Positions 18,698 through 26,019 of a stretch of 41,035 nucleotides of DNA are shown piece after piece (within the stretch, counting starts at the first letter, position 1; each line of letters starts with the position of its first letter). The translations under genes and the position numbers were made by a program. The notes under the pieces are model-generated. The model searched no databases. It was not told the DNA's origin and was given only the letters and a program-made list of their open reading frames with translations. The DNA is from Gemmatimonadales bacterium (lineage in GTDB: Bacteria > Gemmatimonadota > Glassbacteria > GWA2-58-10). Location: positions 1-41,035 of the forward strand of contig JAJRTS010000006.1 of NCBI GenBank assembly GCA_024278175.1, in the 5' to 3' direction.

Positions 18698-18727
18698 ATC
18701 ATAACAACGGCGCGATCTTTTTGTCAA
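18698..18727 (-). promoter_or_regulatory. Promoter for the NAD synthetase operon
   Basis: On the minus strand, TTGACA (18722-18727) and TATGAT (18698-18703) are spaced by 18 bp. Transcription would begin near 18691, giving a leader of about 200 nt (18491-18690). In that leader a CCTGGG...CCCAGG stem (about 18551-18586) and a small TGAAAA/TTTTCA hairpin (18529-18544) are visible. No known riboswitch could be recognised. Confidence 0.6.
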
Positions 18728-18768
18728 TGGCCGCATTGCCGCAAGTTCTTAATCGAGACAAGTTAGGA

Positions 18769-18797
18769 TTGCTTTTACCGGAGTGGTTTATTATAAT
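18769..18797 (+). promoter_or_regulatory. Promoter for the thioredoxin operon
   Basis: TTGCTT (18769-18774) and a perfect TATAAT (18792-18797) are separated by 17 bp. The start would be near 18804, about 94 nt before the thioredoxin ATG. It is divergent from, and about 40 bp away from, the NAD synthetase promoter. The 18491-18897 gap is thus a shared divergent regulatory region without a gene. Confidence 0.65.
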
Positions 18798-18897
18798 AAA
18801 TGTCTTACTTTGAGCGTGTAATCAAGTGAGAAATCACGGCTGTGCGTAATCTGCGGCGGTAGAATTCGCGCACAATGCAATCGAAAGGTGGTGGGTC

Positions 18898-19233
18898 ATG
18901 GCCGAGAATAAACCTCAGCCTGTTGGTGATGACGCTTTTGAGGAGAAAGTGACGAATAGCAAGGGGATTACGGTAGTGGATTTCTGGGCGCCGTGGTGCG
19001 GTCCGTGCCTGCACATGGCCCCTGCTCTTGATTCACTCGCGCAATCGAACGATGGCAAGGTGGTTGTATACAAGGTGGATGTGGACGAGAACCCGAAGAC
19101 CGCGCAGCAGTTCGATATTCGCAGCATCCCCACTGTGATCTTTTTCAAGGACGGACAGCCGGCCGACGTTTCGATCGGGGCCGTGAGCGAGTCCGCCCTA
19201 CAAGGTAAACTGGACGCCCTGCTCGAAGGCTGA
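18898..19233 (+). CDS. trxA: Thioredoxin
   Basis: The 111-aa single-domain thioredoxin has the redox motif WCGPC at residues 33-37 within VVDFWAPWCGPC, the structural VDVDENP segment and the cis-proline in SIPTVIFF (about residue 80). These match classical cytosolic TrxA. There is no signal peptide, so it acts in the cytoplasm as a disulfide reductant. AAAGGTGG precedes the ATG. The residue after the motif is Leu-His in place of the common Lys/Arg-Met, a modest deviation that may shift the redox potential or partner choice. It is first in a three-gene operon, 8 nt before the phosphatidyltransferase gene. Confidence 0.95.
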   Translation: MAENKPQPVGDDAFEEKVTNSKGITVVDFWAPWCGPCLHMAPALDSLAQSNDGKVVVYKVDVDENPKTAQQFDIRSIPTVIFFKDGQPADVSIGAVSESALQGKLDALLEG

Positions 19234-19241
19234 TTCGGACA

Positions 19242-19859
19242 ATGAGATTTGTTCCCAAGCTGATTAAGTACTGGTACATTGATCTGATCAGTCCGCTTAT
19301 CCGATTCTGCATCCGCCATCGCGTTTCGCCGAACCTGGTGACCACGGTAGGTTTTTTCTTCACTGGCGGCGCAGCGTTGGCGTTCGCGCTGGACCAGGTG
19401 CAGTGGGCGGGGGCGATTCTGCTCTTCAGCGGTACTTTCGATATTATCGACGGCAAGGTGGCGCGGGCCACGGGTTCCAGCAGCAAGTTCGGCGCGTTTT
19501 TCGATTCCACCATGGATCGCCTGTCGGACATGGTGGTGTTCATGGGCTTGCTCTACCTGTACCTGAGCACTGGCCGTACGGAGATGATCTGGGTGATTTT
19601 CGCGGCCGTTATCGGTTCGCTGATGGTCAGCTATTGCCGCTCCAAAGCCGAGGCACTGGGTATCACCTGCCACGTCGGTCTGTTCCAGCGTCCCGAGCGG
19701 GTGGTGTATCTGGGCTTCGGGGCCATCCTGGGCCATCTGATGCTCTATGTCGTGATCTGGTTCCTGGCCGTGGCTTCCATCCTGACAATGATCCAGCGCA
19801 TCATCCACGTCTACAATAATTCCCACGGCGTCCCGCTGGACGACTCCGCCAACGACTGA
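19242..19859 (+). CDS. CDP-alcohol phosphatidyltransferase, phosphatidylinositol-phosphate-synthase-like
   Basis: This membrane enzyme joins a CDP-linked lipid to an alcohol. The family signature DG-x2-AR-x8-G-x3-D-x3-D is complete (D70, G71, A74, R75, G84, D88, D92), and about six hydrophobic segments fill the 205 aa. Downstream motifs SYCRSKAEALGI, QRPERVVYLGFG and VASILTMIQRI resemble actinobacterial phosphatidylinositol-phosphate synthase (PgsA1) more than PgsA or Pss. The likely acceptor is therefore inositol-1-phosphate. A myo-inositol-1-phosphate synthase encoded at 37362-38489 would provide that substrate. It sits between thioredoxin (8-nt gap) and thymidylate kinase (35-nt gap). Superfamily membership is certain; the inositol specificity is inferred from these motifs from memory and from context. 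Confidence 0.85.
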   Translation: MRFVPKLIKYWYIDLISPLIRFCIRHRVSPNLVTTVGFFFTGGAALAFALDQVQWAGAILLFSGTFDIIDGKVARATGSSSKFGAFFDSTMDRLSDMVVFMGLLYLYLSTGRTEMIWVIFAAVIGSLMVSYCRSKAEALGITCHVGLFQRPERVVYLGFGAILGHLMLYVVIWFLAVASILTMIQRIIHVYNNSHGVPLDDSAND

Positions 19860-19894
19860 CAACCTTTCCCGGTAACCCGGCGGGGAGCGGCCAG

Positions 19895-20530
19895 ATGCGA
19901 CAGGGGCTGTTCGTGACAATCGAAGGCTGCGAGGGGGCGGGCAAGAGCACTCAGTGCACCCTGCTTGCCCTCGCTCTCGAACGGCACGGGTACCCCACTT
20001 ATACCGCCCGCGAGCCGGGTGGCACCCCAGTCAGCGAGAAAATCCGCGCCATCCTGCTCGACCCCGGTAACAACGAAATCACTCCTCGCGTGGAGCTACT
20101 TCTTTTCTTGGCCAGCCGGGCCCAACTGGTGCATCAGGTTATCCTGCCGGCCCTGGAGCGGGGTGCGGTGGTGATCAGCGACAGGTTTCACCACAGTACG
20201 CTGGCCTACCAGGGCGGAGCGCGGGGACTGGGCCTGGAGGACGTGGGACGGGTAAATGCGTTTGCCACCGGGGCGCTGCTGCCGGATATTACGTTTTTGC
20301 TAGATTTACCGCCTGAGGATGGTTTCCTGCGCAAGCAGGGTACTACCGCCGACAGGATGGAGGGGGCGGGGATCGAGTTCCATCGCCGGGTGCGCGAGGT
20401 CTTCCTGGAGCTTGCCGAACGTGAGCGTGAGCGGATTGTGGTGCTGGATGCCTGTGAGCCGGTGGAAAAAATCGCAGGCCAAATAGAAAGCCGCGTATTC
20501 CAACTGCTGGACCAACGGTCCGGGCAATAG
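19895..20530 (+). CDS. tmk: Thymidylate kinase
   Basis: It phosphorylates dTMP to dTDP for DNA synthesis. The 211-aa sequence has the P-loop GCEGAGKST (residues 11-19), the REPGGTPVSEKIR segment, the DRFHHSTLAYQGGARGL substrate loop and a LID-like KQGTTADRMEGAG followed by EFHRRVRE. It is of normal bacterial length. CGGGGAG precedes the ATG at 19895. It is the last gene of the thioredoxin operon and ends 39 nt from the convergent stop of the GspE-like gene. No obvious terminator hairpin lies between the two. The P-loop position usually Phe/Leu is Cys12, which is harmless. Confidence 0.95.
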   Translation: MRQGLFVTIEGCEGAGKSTQCTLLALALERHGYPTYTAREPGGTPVSEKIRAILLDPGNNEITPRVELLLFLASRAQLVHQVILPALERGAVVISDRFHHSTLAYQGGARGLGLEDVGRVNAFATGALLPDITFLLDLPPEDGFLRKQGTTADRMEGAGIEFHRRVREVFLELAERERERIVVLDACEPVEKIAGQIESRVFQLLDQRSGQ

Positions 20531-20568
20531 GATTTCGCGGCTGTTTTTTCCCAAATCAGATTAACCCC

Positions 20569-22749
20569 TCAGGTTCCGCGCACGGCCCTGAGCACTTCCT
20601 CGACAGATGTAATCCCCTTGGATGCTTTCTGCAGGCTGTCCTTGAATATCGGTATCATCCCGTTTTCCAGCGCCGCCTGGCGGATTTCCTCGCTCGATGC
20701 GCACCTGAGCACCATTTCCTTGATCGCCTCGTTCATCGTCAGGACTTCGTGCGTACCAATCCGGCCCTTGTAGCCTGTGCCGTTGCAGGCGTCGCAGCCC
20801 TTGGCCTTGAACAGTGTGGCGCCCTCGGCCAGTTCCTCGAGCAGCTTCAACTCGTCGTCCGGAGCCGAGTACTCTTCTTTGCACTTGGGACACAGCCGCC
20901 GCAGCAGGCGCTGGGCGCAGACCAGCAGCAGCGAGCTTGAGACCAGAAACGGCTGGATACCCATGTCCAGGAAACGGGTCACCGTGCCGGGCGCATCGTT
21001 GGTGTGCAGGGTGCTGAACAGCAAGTGGCCTGTGAGCGAGGCCTCGATCGCGATCTCGGCGGTTTCCAGATCGCGGATCTCACCGACCAGGATCACGTCG
21101 GGGTCCTGGCGAAGGTAGCAGCGCAGGGCGGAGGAGAAGGTGAGCCCGATTTCCCGCCTCATCTGCATCTGATTGATCCCGAACAGCTCGTACTCCACCG
21201 GGTCCTCGGCGGTCTGGATGTTAATTCCGGGATCGTTGATCTTGTTCAGCGCGGCGTACAACGTGGTGGTTTTTCCGCTGCCGGTGGGGCCCACGTGCAG
21301 GACCATTCCGTAGGGGCTCCTGATCAGCTTCTCGTAAATTTTCAGGTTGTAGTCGGAAAACCCCATCATGTCCAGCGAGACCGTTGTATTGGTTTTGTCC
21401 AGGAGACGCATAACCACCTTTTCCCCGTAAACCATCGGCCCGGTGGCCACGCGAAGGTCGACGTCTATCCCTGTGCGGGTGAACTCCTTGAACTTGATCC
21501 GGCCGTCCTGGGGCAGGCGCCGCTCGGCGATATTGAGCCCGGCCATGATTTTCAGCCTGCTCATCAGGGCCTTGAGCGAGTTTGGCGGCAGCTTGAGCGC
21601 CACCCGGCAGATTCCATCCTCCCTGTAGCGGACCAGCACTTCTTTTTCGAACGGCTCGATATGGATGTCGCTGGCTCCGCGCGTGTAGGCGTCCTCGATA
21701 ATCCGGTTGGCCAACTGAACAATCGGTGTGCTTTCCTCGTCCACGTCCTCGTCCAGCTCCACGGACTCGATACTGTCGGCTCCGTACTCGTTGCCCACCA
21801 GTGCCGCCACCTCGTCGATCCCCGAGGTGTCGTGCTGGAAGAAACCATCGATCACTTTCCTGATCCGTGCCTCGGCGCTGACCACGATTTTAGCTACTTC
21901 CAGCTTGGTGGCCCAGCGAAAATTGTCGATCCGCTCGAAATCCACCGGGTTGCTGATCGCGATCTCCACCGACTGGGTGCCGGCCTTTTTGATCGGCAGG
22001 ATCAGGAACTTCTTCAGGTTTTTTTCGCCCACCAGGTTCATCAGCTTGTCGTCGGGAACGAAATCGTCCTCGATCCTGAAATACTCGTGGTCGGTGAGCC
22101 GGCTAAGATAATAGGCCAACTCGGTGTCGGTCATCTTGATTTCCGGCCTGTGCACCTTCTGGATGATCTTGGCCGAGTAGTCGGCCACTTCCTCCAGGAG
22201 CTGACGGTCTCTTTCGGTAAAGAGCTCCGGTCCCTCGGGCGGGTTTTTGTTGATCATCTGCACCGCGCCGATCACCGAGTCTGTGATCAGCGGCACGGTA
22301 ATCATACTCTTGGTCTGGAAACTGGTTTCCTTGTCCACGCCGCTGAAGAAATTCGGGTCGTTCTGGGTGTCGAGCGAGATGTAGGTCTCGGCGGTTTCGA
22401 TCACCTTGCCGACAATCCCCTGGCCGCGCTTGAGGGTGAGCTTGCGAAGGTGGTCGGATTTCTTCTTGAACGCCTCCTTGAGCTTCTTGTTCTCGCTGTA
22501 GAGCATCTCGCTGAAATAGACGTGGGTGAAATGGATCAGGTTGTCCGCGCCCATGGTGTAGATCGTAATCGCCTGGGCCTGCACCAGCTCGACCAGTTTC
22601 CGGATTGTCAGCTCCAGGACGGTTTCGAGGTCTTTCTCGGTGATTTCCCGTTTCGAGACCAGGACCTTGAGCAAGTTGTTCAGCACCTGCTTCTCGTCCA
22701 CGGCGCTTTTATGCCGGCTACCGGCAACTTTGGCGGGGGAGTCGCTCAT
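20569..22749 (-). CDS. GAF-MshEN-GspE/PilB-type secretion ATPase
   Basis: This hexameric-type AAA+ motor would power type II secretion or type IV pilus assembly. From the ATG at 22749 (726 aa) it has an N-terminal GAF sensor domain (about 30-180), an MshEN/T2SSE-N domain (about 185-340, a known c-di-GMP-binding fold in relatives) and the T2SSE ATPase. The ATPase has Walker A GPTGSGKTT at about 487-495, Asp box AEDPVEYE, Walker B DPDVILVGEIRD, His box TGHLLFSTLHTND and a four-Cys zinc motif CPKC...CDAC at about 620-655. An upstream TTG at 22788 is possible, but AAGAAGGAC before 22749 and a promoter start near 22794 favour the ATG. GAF fusion is unusual for GspE. No GspF, pilin or secretin gene lies nearby. 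Confidence 0.92.
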   Translation of the reverse strand: MSDSPAKVAGSRHKSAVDEKQVLNNLLKVLVSKREITEKDLETVLELTIRKLVELVQAQAITIYTMGADNLIHFTHVYFSEMLYSENKKLKEAFKKKSDHLRKLTLKRGQGIVGKVIETAETYISLDTQNDPNFFSGVDKETSFQTKSMITVPLITDSVIGAVQMINKNPPEGPELFTERDRQLLEEVADYSAKIIQKVHRPEIKMTDTELAYYLSRLTDHEYFRIEDDFVPDDKLMNLVGEKNLKKFLILPIKKAGTQSVEIAISNPVDFERIDNFRWATKLEVAKIVVSAEARIRKVIDGFFQHDTSGIDEVAALVGNEYGADSIESVELDEDVDEESTPIVQLANRIIEDAYTRGASDIHIEPFEKEVLVRYREDGICRVALKLPPNSLKALMSRLKIMAGLNIAERRLPQDGRIKFKEFTRTGIDVDLRVATGPMVYGEKVVMRLLDKTNTTVSLDMMGFSDYNLKIYEKLIRSPYGMVLHVGPTGSGKTTTLYAALNKINDPGINIQTAEDPVEYELFGINQMQMRREIGLTFSSALRCYLRQDPDVILVGEIRDLETAEIAIEASLTGHLLFSTLHTNDAPGTVTRFLDMGIQPFLVSSSLLLVCAQRLLRRLCPKCKEEYSAPDDELKLLEELAEGATLFKAKGCDACNGTGYKGRIGTHEVLTMNEAIKEMVLRCASSEEIRQAALENGMIPIFKDSLQKASKGITSVEEVLRAVRGT

Positions 22750-22800
22750 TGAGTCCTTCTTGTTCAACGGTTTGGGCAAAGAATTCAACTTTGACGATTA

Positions 22801-22829
22801 ATTATAAACCCGGCGGGCGGTGGTTACAA
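22801..22829 (-). promoter_or_regulatory. Promoter for the GspE-like gene
   Basis: On the minus strand TTGTAA (22824-22829) and a perfect TATAAT (22801-22806) are spaced by exactly 17 bp. The predicted start near 22794 is about 45 nt before the ATG at 22749 and only about 6 nt before the alternative TTG. This decides the start. Confidence 0.7.
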
Positions 22830-22949
22830 GAGGATAAAGACCCGCCCCGGAGTTTCCGCCTGAACACTGATGCAAAAGCGATGCCATTATTGCCGATGGC
22901 ATGAAGATTGCAATTATCATCCAACCGAACCTTATATCAGGAGTACGAA

Positions 22950-23111
22950 ATGTCTTCGAACCCCGAAGTTTTACTCTCGTGCGTGCATCTGTTCTCCCTG
23001 CTGGGCGAACGAACCAGGTCAAGAGAATGCGACCGTCAGTTTGTAGAACGGATGCGCAGTTCGCTGGAAGCCGGCCAGCTTGACAGCAACCGCCACTCTG
23101 AGATAAAATAG
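22950..23111 (+). CDS. Small hypothetical protein, 53 aa
   Basis: A short frame begins at ATG 22950 with AGGAG (22939-22943) at good spacing and ends at TAG 23111. It would encode a soluble, charged, probably helical peptide (MSSNPEVLLSCVHLF...ERTRSRECDRQFVERMR). Two cysteines (C11, C27) and many Arg are visible, with no membrane segment and no recognised domain. It lies in the divergent gap between the GspE-like and ExeA-like genes. The promoter proposed for the ExeA-like operon overlaps its 3' end, so one of the two may be wrong. Only the ribosome binding site supports it being real; comparison in related genomes is needed. Confidence 0.35.
   Translation: MSSNPEVLLSCVHLFSLLGERTRSRECDRQFVERMRSSLEAGQLDSNRHSEIK
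23080..23109 (+). promoter_or_regulatory. Promoter for the ExeA-like operon
   Basis: A perfect TTGACA (23080-23085) is followed after 18 bp by TAAAAT (23104-23109). The start would be near 23116, about 80 nt before the ATG at 23195. It overlaps the 3' end of the small frame at 22950-23111. Confidence 0.5.
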
Positions 23112-23194
23112 CAAGATAAGCGGCGCTAACTGCAAATAATATTGTAAGTTGGCTGTAGCCGCATCCCGATTTACTACTGTATCTTGGCGGATCG

Positions 23195-25312
23195 ATGCTG
23201 CCGGAATATCTCAAATACTGGGGCCTGAGCCGCCCGCCGTTTTCACTGACGCCCGACCCGGAAATGCTCTACATGAGCCGCCAGCATCAGGAAGGGCTGA
23301 TCCGGCTCAAGTACGCTGTCGTATCCAACAAGGGTGGGGCATTACTGATCAGCGAAAACGCCGGAGACGGCAAAACCAGCCTGTTGGCCAGGTTGCGTAC
23401 CGAGCTGGCGCAGTATTACCGGGGCAACTGCCGGGTGGTGTTTATCGACCATCCTACCCTGACCGCCAACCAGATGGTCGGGGAAATCGCCCGTCAACTG
23501 GGCGTGGGAACGGCCACCACCGACAAGCTGGCGGTGCTTAACGCGTTGCGCTCATTTTTGCTGGAGAGTCACGAGCAGGGCGAGAAGTGCGTGGTGATGT
23601 TAGACGAGGGCCAGATGCTCTGTCATCGCCCGGACCTGCTGCAGGAGTTGCGAATCCTGCTTAATTTCTGTGTTTCCGACGCGTTCCTGCTCACGTTCAT
23701 CCTCTCGGGGCAGAAACCGCTCGATGGGGCGATTCGCGCGATGCCGGAATTTTATCAACGTCTGCCGGTCCGTTTTTTCCTGCGCAACCTCGATATGGAC
23801 GACACCCGCGAGTTGATCCGTTACCGTCTGCAGGTGGCCGGTTGTGAGCCGGGGCGTGATATTTTCGGCGAGGACGGCTACGCCGGGATTTTCAATCATT
23901 CCAAGGGATGCCCGCGGGTGATCTGCTCCGTGGCCGACCTCTCGCTGGTTATCGCTCACAGCCGTTTTGCCGATAAAGTCGACTTCGTTTCGGTAAGCCA
24001 GGCCACCAGCGACATGAACCGTACCGACGGGGCCTACCACTACTACCATTTTCTAAAGTCGTTTCAGGAGCCGGAGGCCGCAAGCGGCAAGCAAACCGGG
24101 CTTTCGCGGTTACCGGAGGCCTCCTGTCCGGCTTGCACCGGCGAGGTTACTCCGGAAGCGGTTTTCTGTCTTCACTGTGGCTACGCGCTCAAGGATAAGC
24201 CTGTTGCTGAGTCGGCCGTGCAGGAAGCCGCAATCGAGCCGCCAGCGCAAGCCGAGCCTGCTGAGCCCGGACCGGCGGAACAGGACCCACCGCCGGAACG
24301 GGGCCATCCCGTTGCCGGAGCCGGGGAAGTAACAGAACCGTCCGGCACGGCGATGTTCTCGTTTGATGAAGGCAGCGGCGAGGCTCCCGTAGAGAACCCT
24401 CAGCGTGCCATCCGCTTCGTCCTGGAGGGCGAGAGCGACAAGCCGGCCCCGGCGCAAGCCGGGCCGGAGCAGATGGACGGCCAACCGGCAGCCGATAATC
24501 CGGCGGAAGAAAATGCCGGTCTGGAACCGGATCCGGCTGAGAAAAAAATAGCGGAAAAGCAACCGGAAATCCTCACAGCGGAAGATGTGGAGTGCAAGCG
24601 GGACGGTGGGGAAGTACAAACAGAACATGGAACGGAGTCCTTTGCCGGGCAGGGTGAGGAGCCTGAGCCCGGCCAGGCATTGGAGCCCGAAACGATTAAA
24701 TGCGGTTTCTGCGGGCTGGAGCTTGTCCAGGAAACCCTCGAATGCCCGAACTGCGGCGAGACGCTGAGCAAAGGCCCTGCCGTGGTGAGCGAGGAAGATG
24801 ACGCGCGGGAATACGCAGCAGAGGAGCAGGCCCTTGAGAGAGACTTTCAGCAACCGGCCCCGGAGGAGCAGTTGCTTGCCGGGCTAAAGGACCTCAAACT
24901 GGAAGAACATATGATGGCGGGCAGGCAGAGCCCGGCCAGGGGCAACGGTGAGTTGCTCCGCCTGCCCCGCCGTTTTCGCTTTTTCGGCCGTTCGCCGGTG
25001 GTGCAGTTCGTGGCCCGCGATGCAGGTGATTTTTTTACCTCGCGCTGCGGTGTGCGGATCGGGCGCGATGAGATTCGTTTCGAGATGGACGGCGATACCA
25101 ACAGCCTGGCATACGGGATGGTCGAACAGGTCAGGACGGATACGGTTTCTAATCAGGGCGCCGTTTTACTCAGTCAGCTGGTGATAACAGCCACGGACGG
25201 CACCTATCGCCTGACCCTGCCGTTCAAGGCCGATACCGGTGGTCGTCTGGCCGCCCTGCTGCAAAACTATATCGGCGGCAGATTACCCGCAGCGGCCGGG
25301 AACACTGCCTGA
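23195..25312 (+). CDS. ExeA/GspA-like AAA ATPase with two zinc ribbons and unknown C-terminal domain
   Basis: The N-terminus (YWGLSRPPFSLTPDPEMLYMS) and AAA domain (about 1-280) match ExeA/GspA, which helps place the type II secretin through the cell wall. Walker A is SENAGDGKTS (53-62), lacking the usual leading Gly; Walker B is VVMLDEGQ (D137, E138). In place of ExeA's membrane segment and peptidoglycan-binding domain there is a CPAC...CLHC zinc ribbon (about 311-330) and an acidic Pro/Ala/Glu-rich linker (about 335-500). A second zinc ribbon CGFC...CPNC (about 502-523) and a beta-rich C-terminal domain (about 585-700) that I do not recognise complete it. It starts an operon with the next two genes (32-nt and about 9-nt gaps) and diverges from the GspE-like ATPase, which suggests a shared machine. 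The ATPase class is firm; the role is inferred. Confidence 0.82.
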   Translation: MLPEYLKYWGLSRPPFSLTPDPEMLYMSRQHQEGLIRLKYAVVSNKGGALLISENAGDGKTSLLARLRTELAQYYRGNCRVVFIDHPTLTANQMVGEIARQLGVGTATTDKLAVLNALRSFLLESHEQGEKCVVMLDEGQMLCHRPDLLQELRILLNFCVSDAFLLTFILSGQKPLDGAIRAMPEFYQRLPVRFFLRNLDMDDTRELIRYRLQVAGCEPGRDIFGEDGYAGIFNHSKGCPRVICSVADLSLVIAHSRFADKVDFVSVSQATSDMNRTDGAYHYYHFLKSFQEPEAASGKQTGLSRLPEASCPACTGEVTPEAVFCLHCGYALKDKPVAESAVQEAAIEPPAQAEPAEPGPAEQDPPPERGHPVAGAGEVTEPSGTAMFSFDEGSGEAPVENPQRAIRFVLEGESDKPAPAQAGPEQMDGQPAADNPAEENAGLEPDPAEKKIAEKQPEILTAEDVECKRDGGEVQTEHGTESFAGQGEEPEPGQALEPETIKCGFCGLELVQETLECPNCGETLSKGPAVVSEEDDAREYAAEEQALERDFQQPAPEEQLLAGLKDLKLEEHMMAGRQSPARGNGELLRLPRRFRFFGRSPVVQFVARDAGDFFTSRCGVRIGRDEIRFEMDGDTNSLAYGMVEQVRTDTVSNQGAVLLSQLVITATDGTYRLTLPFKADTGGRLAALLQNYIGGRLPAAAGNTA

Positions 25313-25344
25313 GCAGAGTACATCGGGGGGCGTGGAGGACGGTA

Positions 25345-26010
25345 ATGGCAACGGATACGGTTGAGCTGTGGAGTTCTGTCGCGCTGGTTGTCGTTTTGCT
25401 GGCGGGATACCTCTGGTTGCGTAGCCACCAGCATCGCAGGCGGCTGGAGCGGGAGCGCAAGCTGCGGTGCAAGGAGTTGATTCTCGACAACCGCCTGCCA
25501 CTGGCTCGCAGGAAAGTTGATTTCGACCTGCTGGTCGATCTGGTCAAGCTGGGTATCGATGCCGGGCAGTTGGAAAAAGTGGTCGAGCTGCTGACCGCCG
25601 TACCTGTGGAGCACCATGTCAGCGAGGATGGGCAGGGTAACGGCTTGAACGCGAAGCTCGATTTTGAAGGAGAGTTGTCTGATTCCGCAGCAGCAGCGCC
25701 CGGGACGGCGGACAGGGCAGGCGGCAGCGATGATCCCGCGGGCGAGGAAGCTGTCGAGGTTGTGGAGGGTATGCCTGTCGAGAAGGAAAAAGCCTGGTTT
25801 CGCATGGCGCACAACCGGTTTCGTCATGCGCTGGTGGACAAGGAAATTACCGAGCGTCAGGCACGGTTCAGGATGCTGGTCAGGATGGTGGAGCTGGGTA
25901 AAAAGGCAGTGCAGGATGACGGTGCCAAGCCGGTGAAACGCAAGGAATACGAGTTGGAACTCTGGGACAGGTTTTACGAAAACGAATACCTGGAACTCAA
26001 TAGCGAATAG
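25345..26010 (+). CDS. Single-pass membrane protein with helical cytoplasmic region, unknown function
   Basis: ATG at 25345 is preceded by GGAGG. The 221-aa product has one N-terminal transmembrane segment at about 8-26 (LWSSVALVVVLLAGYLWLR) followed by a basic stretch (RSHQHRRRLERERKLR), which points to a cytoplasmic body. Two predominantly helical blocks (about 35-95 and 140-221) flank a low-complexity Ala/Gly/Asp linker (about 105-140). No domain family was recognised. It lies in an operon between the ExeA-like ATPase and the exported TPR/SUMF protein, so it may link the cytoplasmic ATPase to the envelope. That is an inference from order only. Confidence 0.65.
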   Translation: MATDTVELWSSVALVVVLLAGYLWLRSHQHRRRLERERKLRCKELILDNRLPLARRKVDFDLLVDLVKLGIDAGQLEKVVELLTAVPVEHHVSEDGQGNGLNAKLDFEGELSDSAAAAPGTADRAGGSDDPAGEEAVEVVEGMPVEKEKAWFRMAHNRFRHALVDKEITERQARFRMLVRMVELGKKAVQDDGAKPVKRKEYELELWDRFYENEYLELNSE

Positions 26011-26019
26011 CGGATAGTG

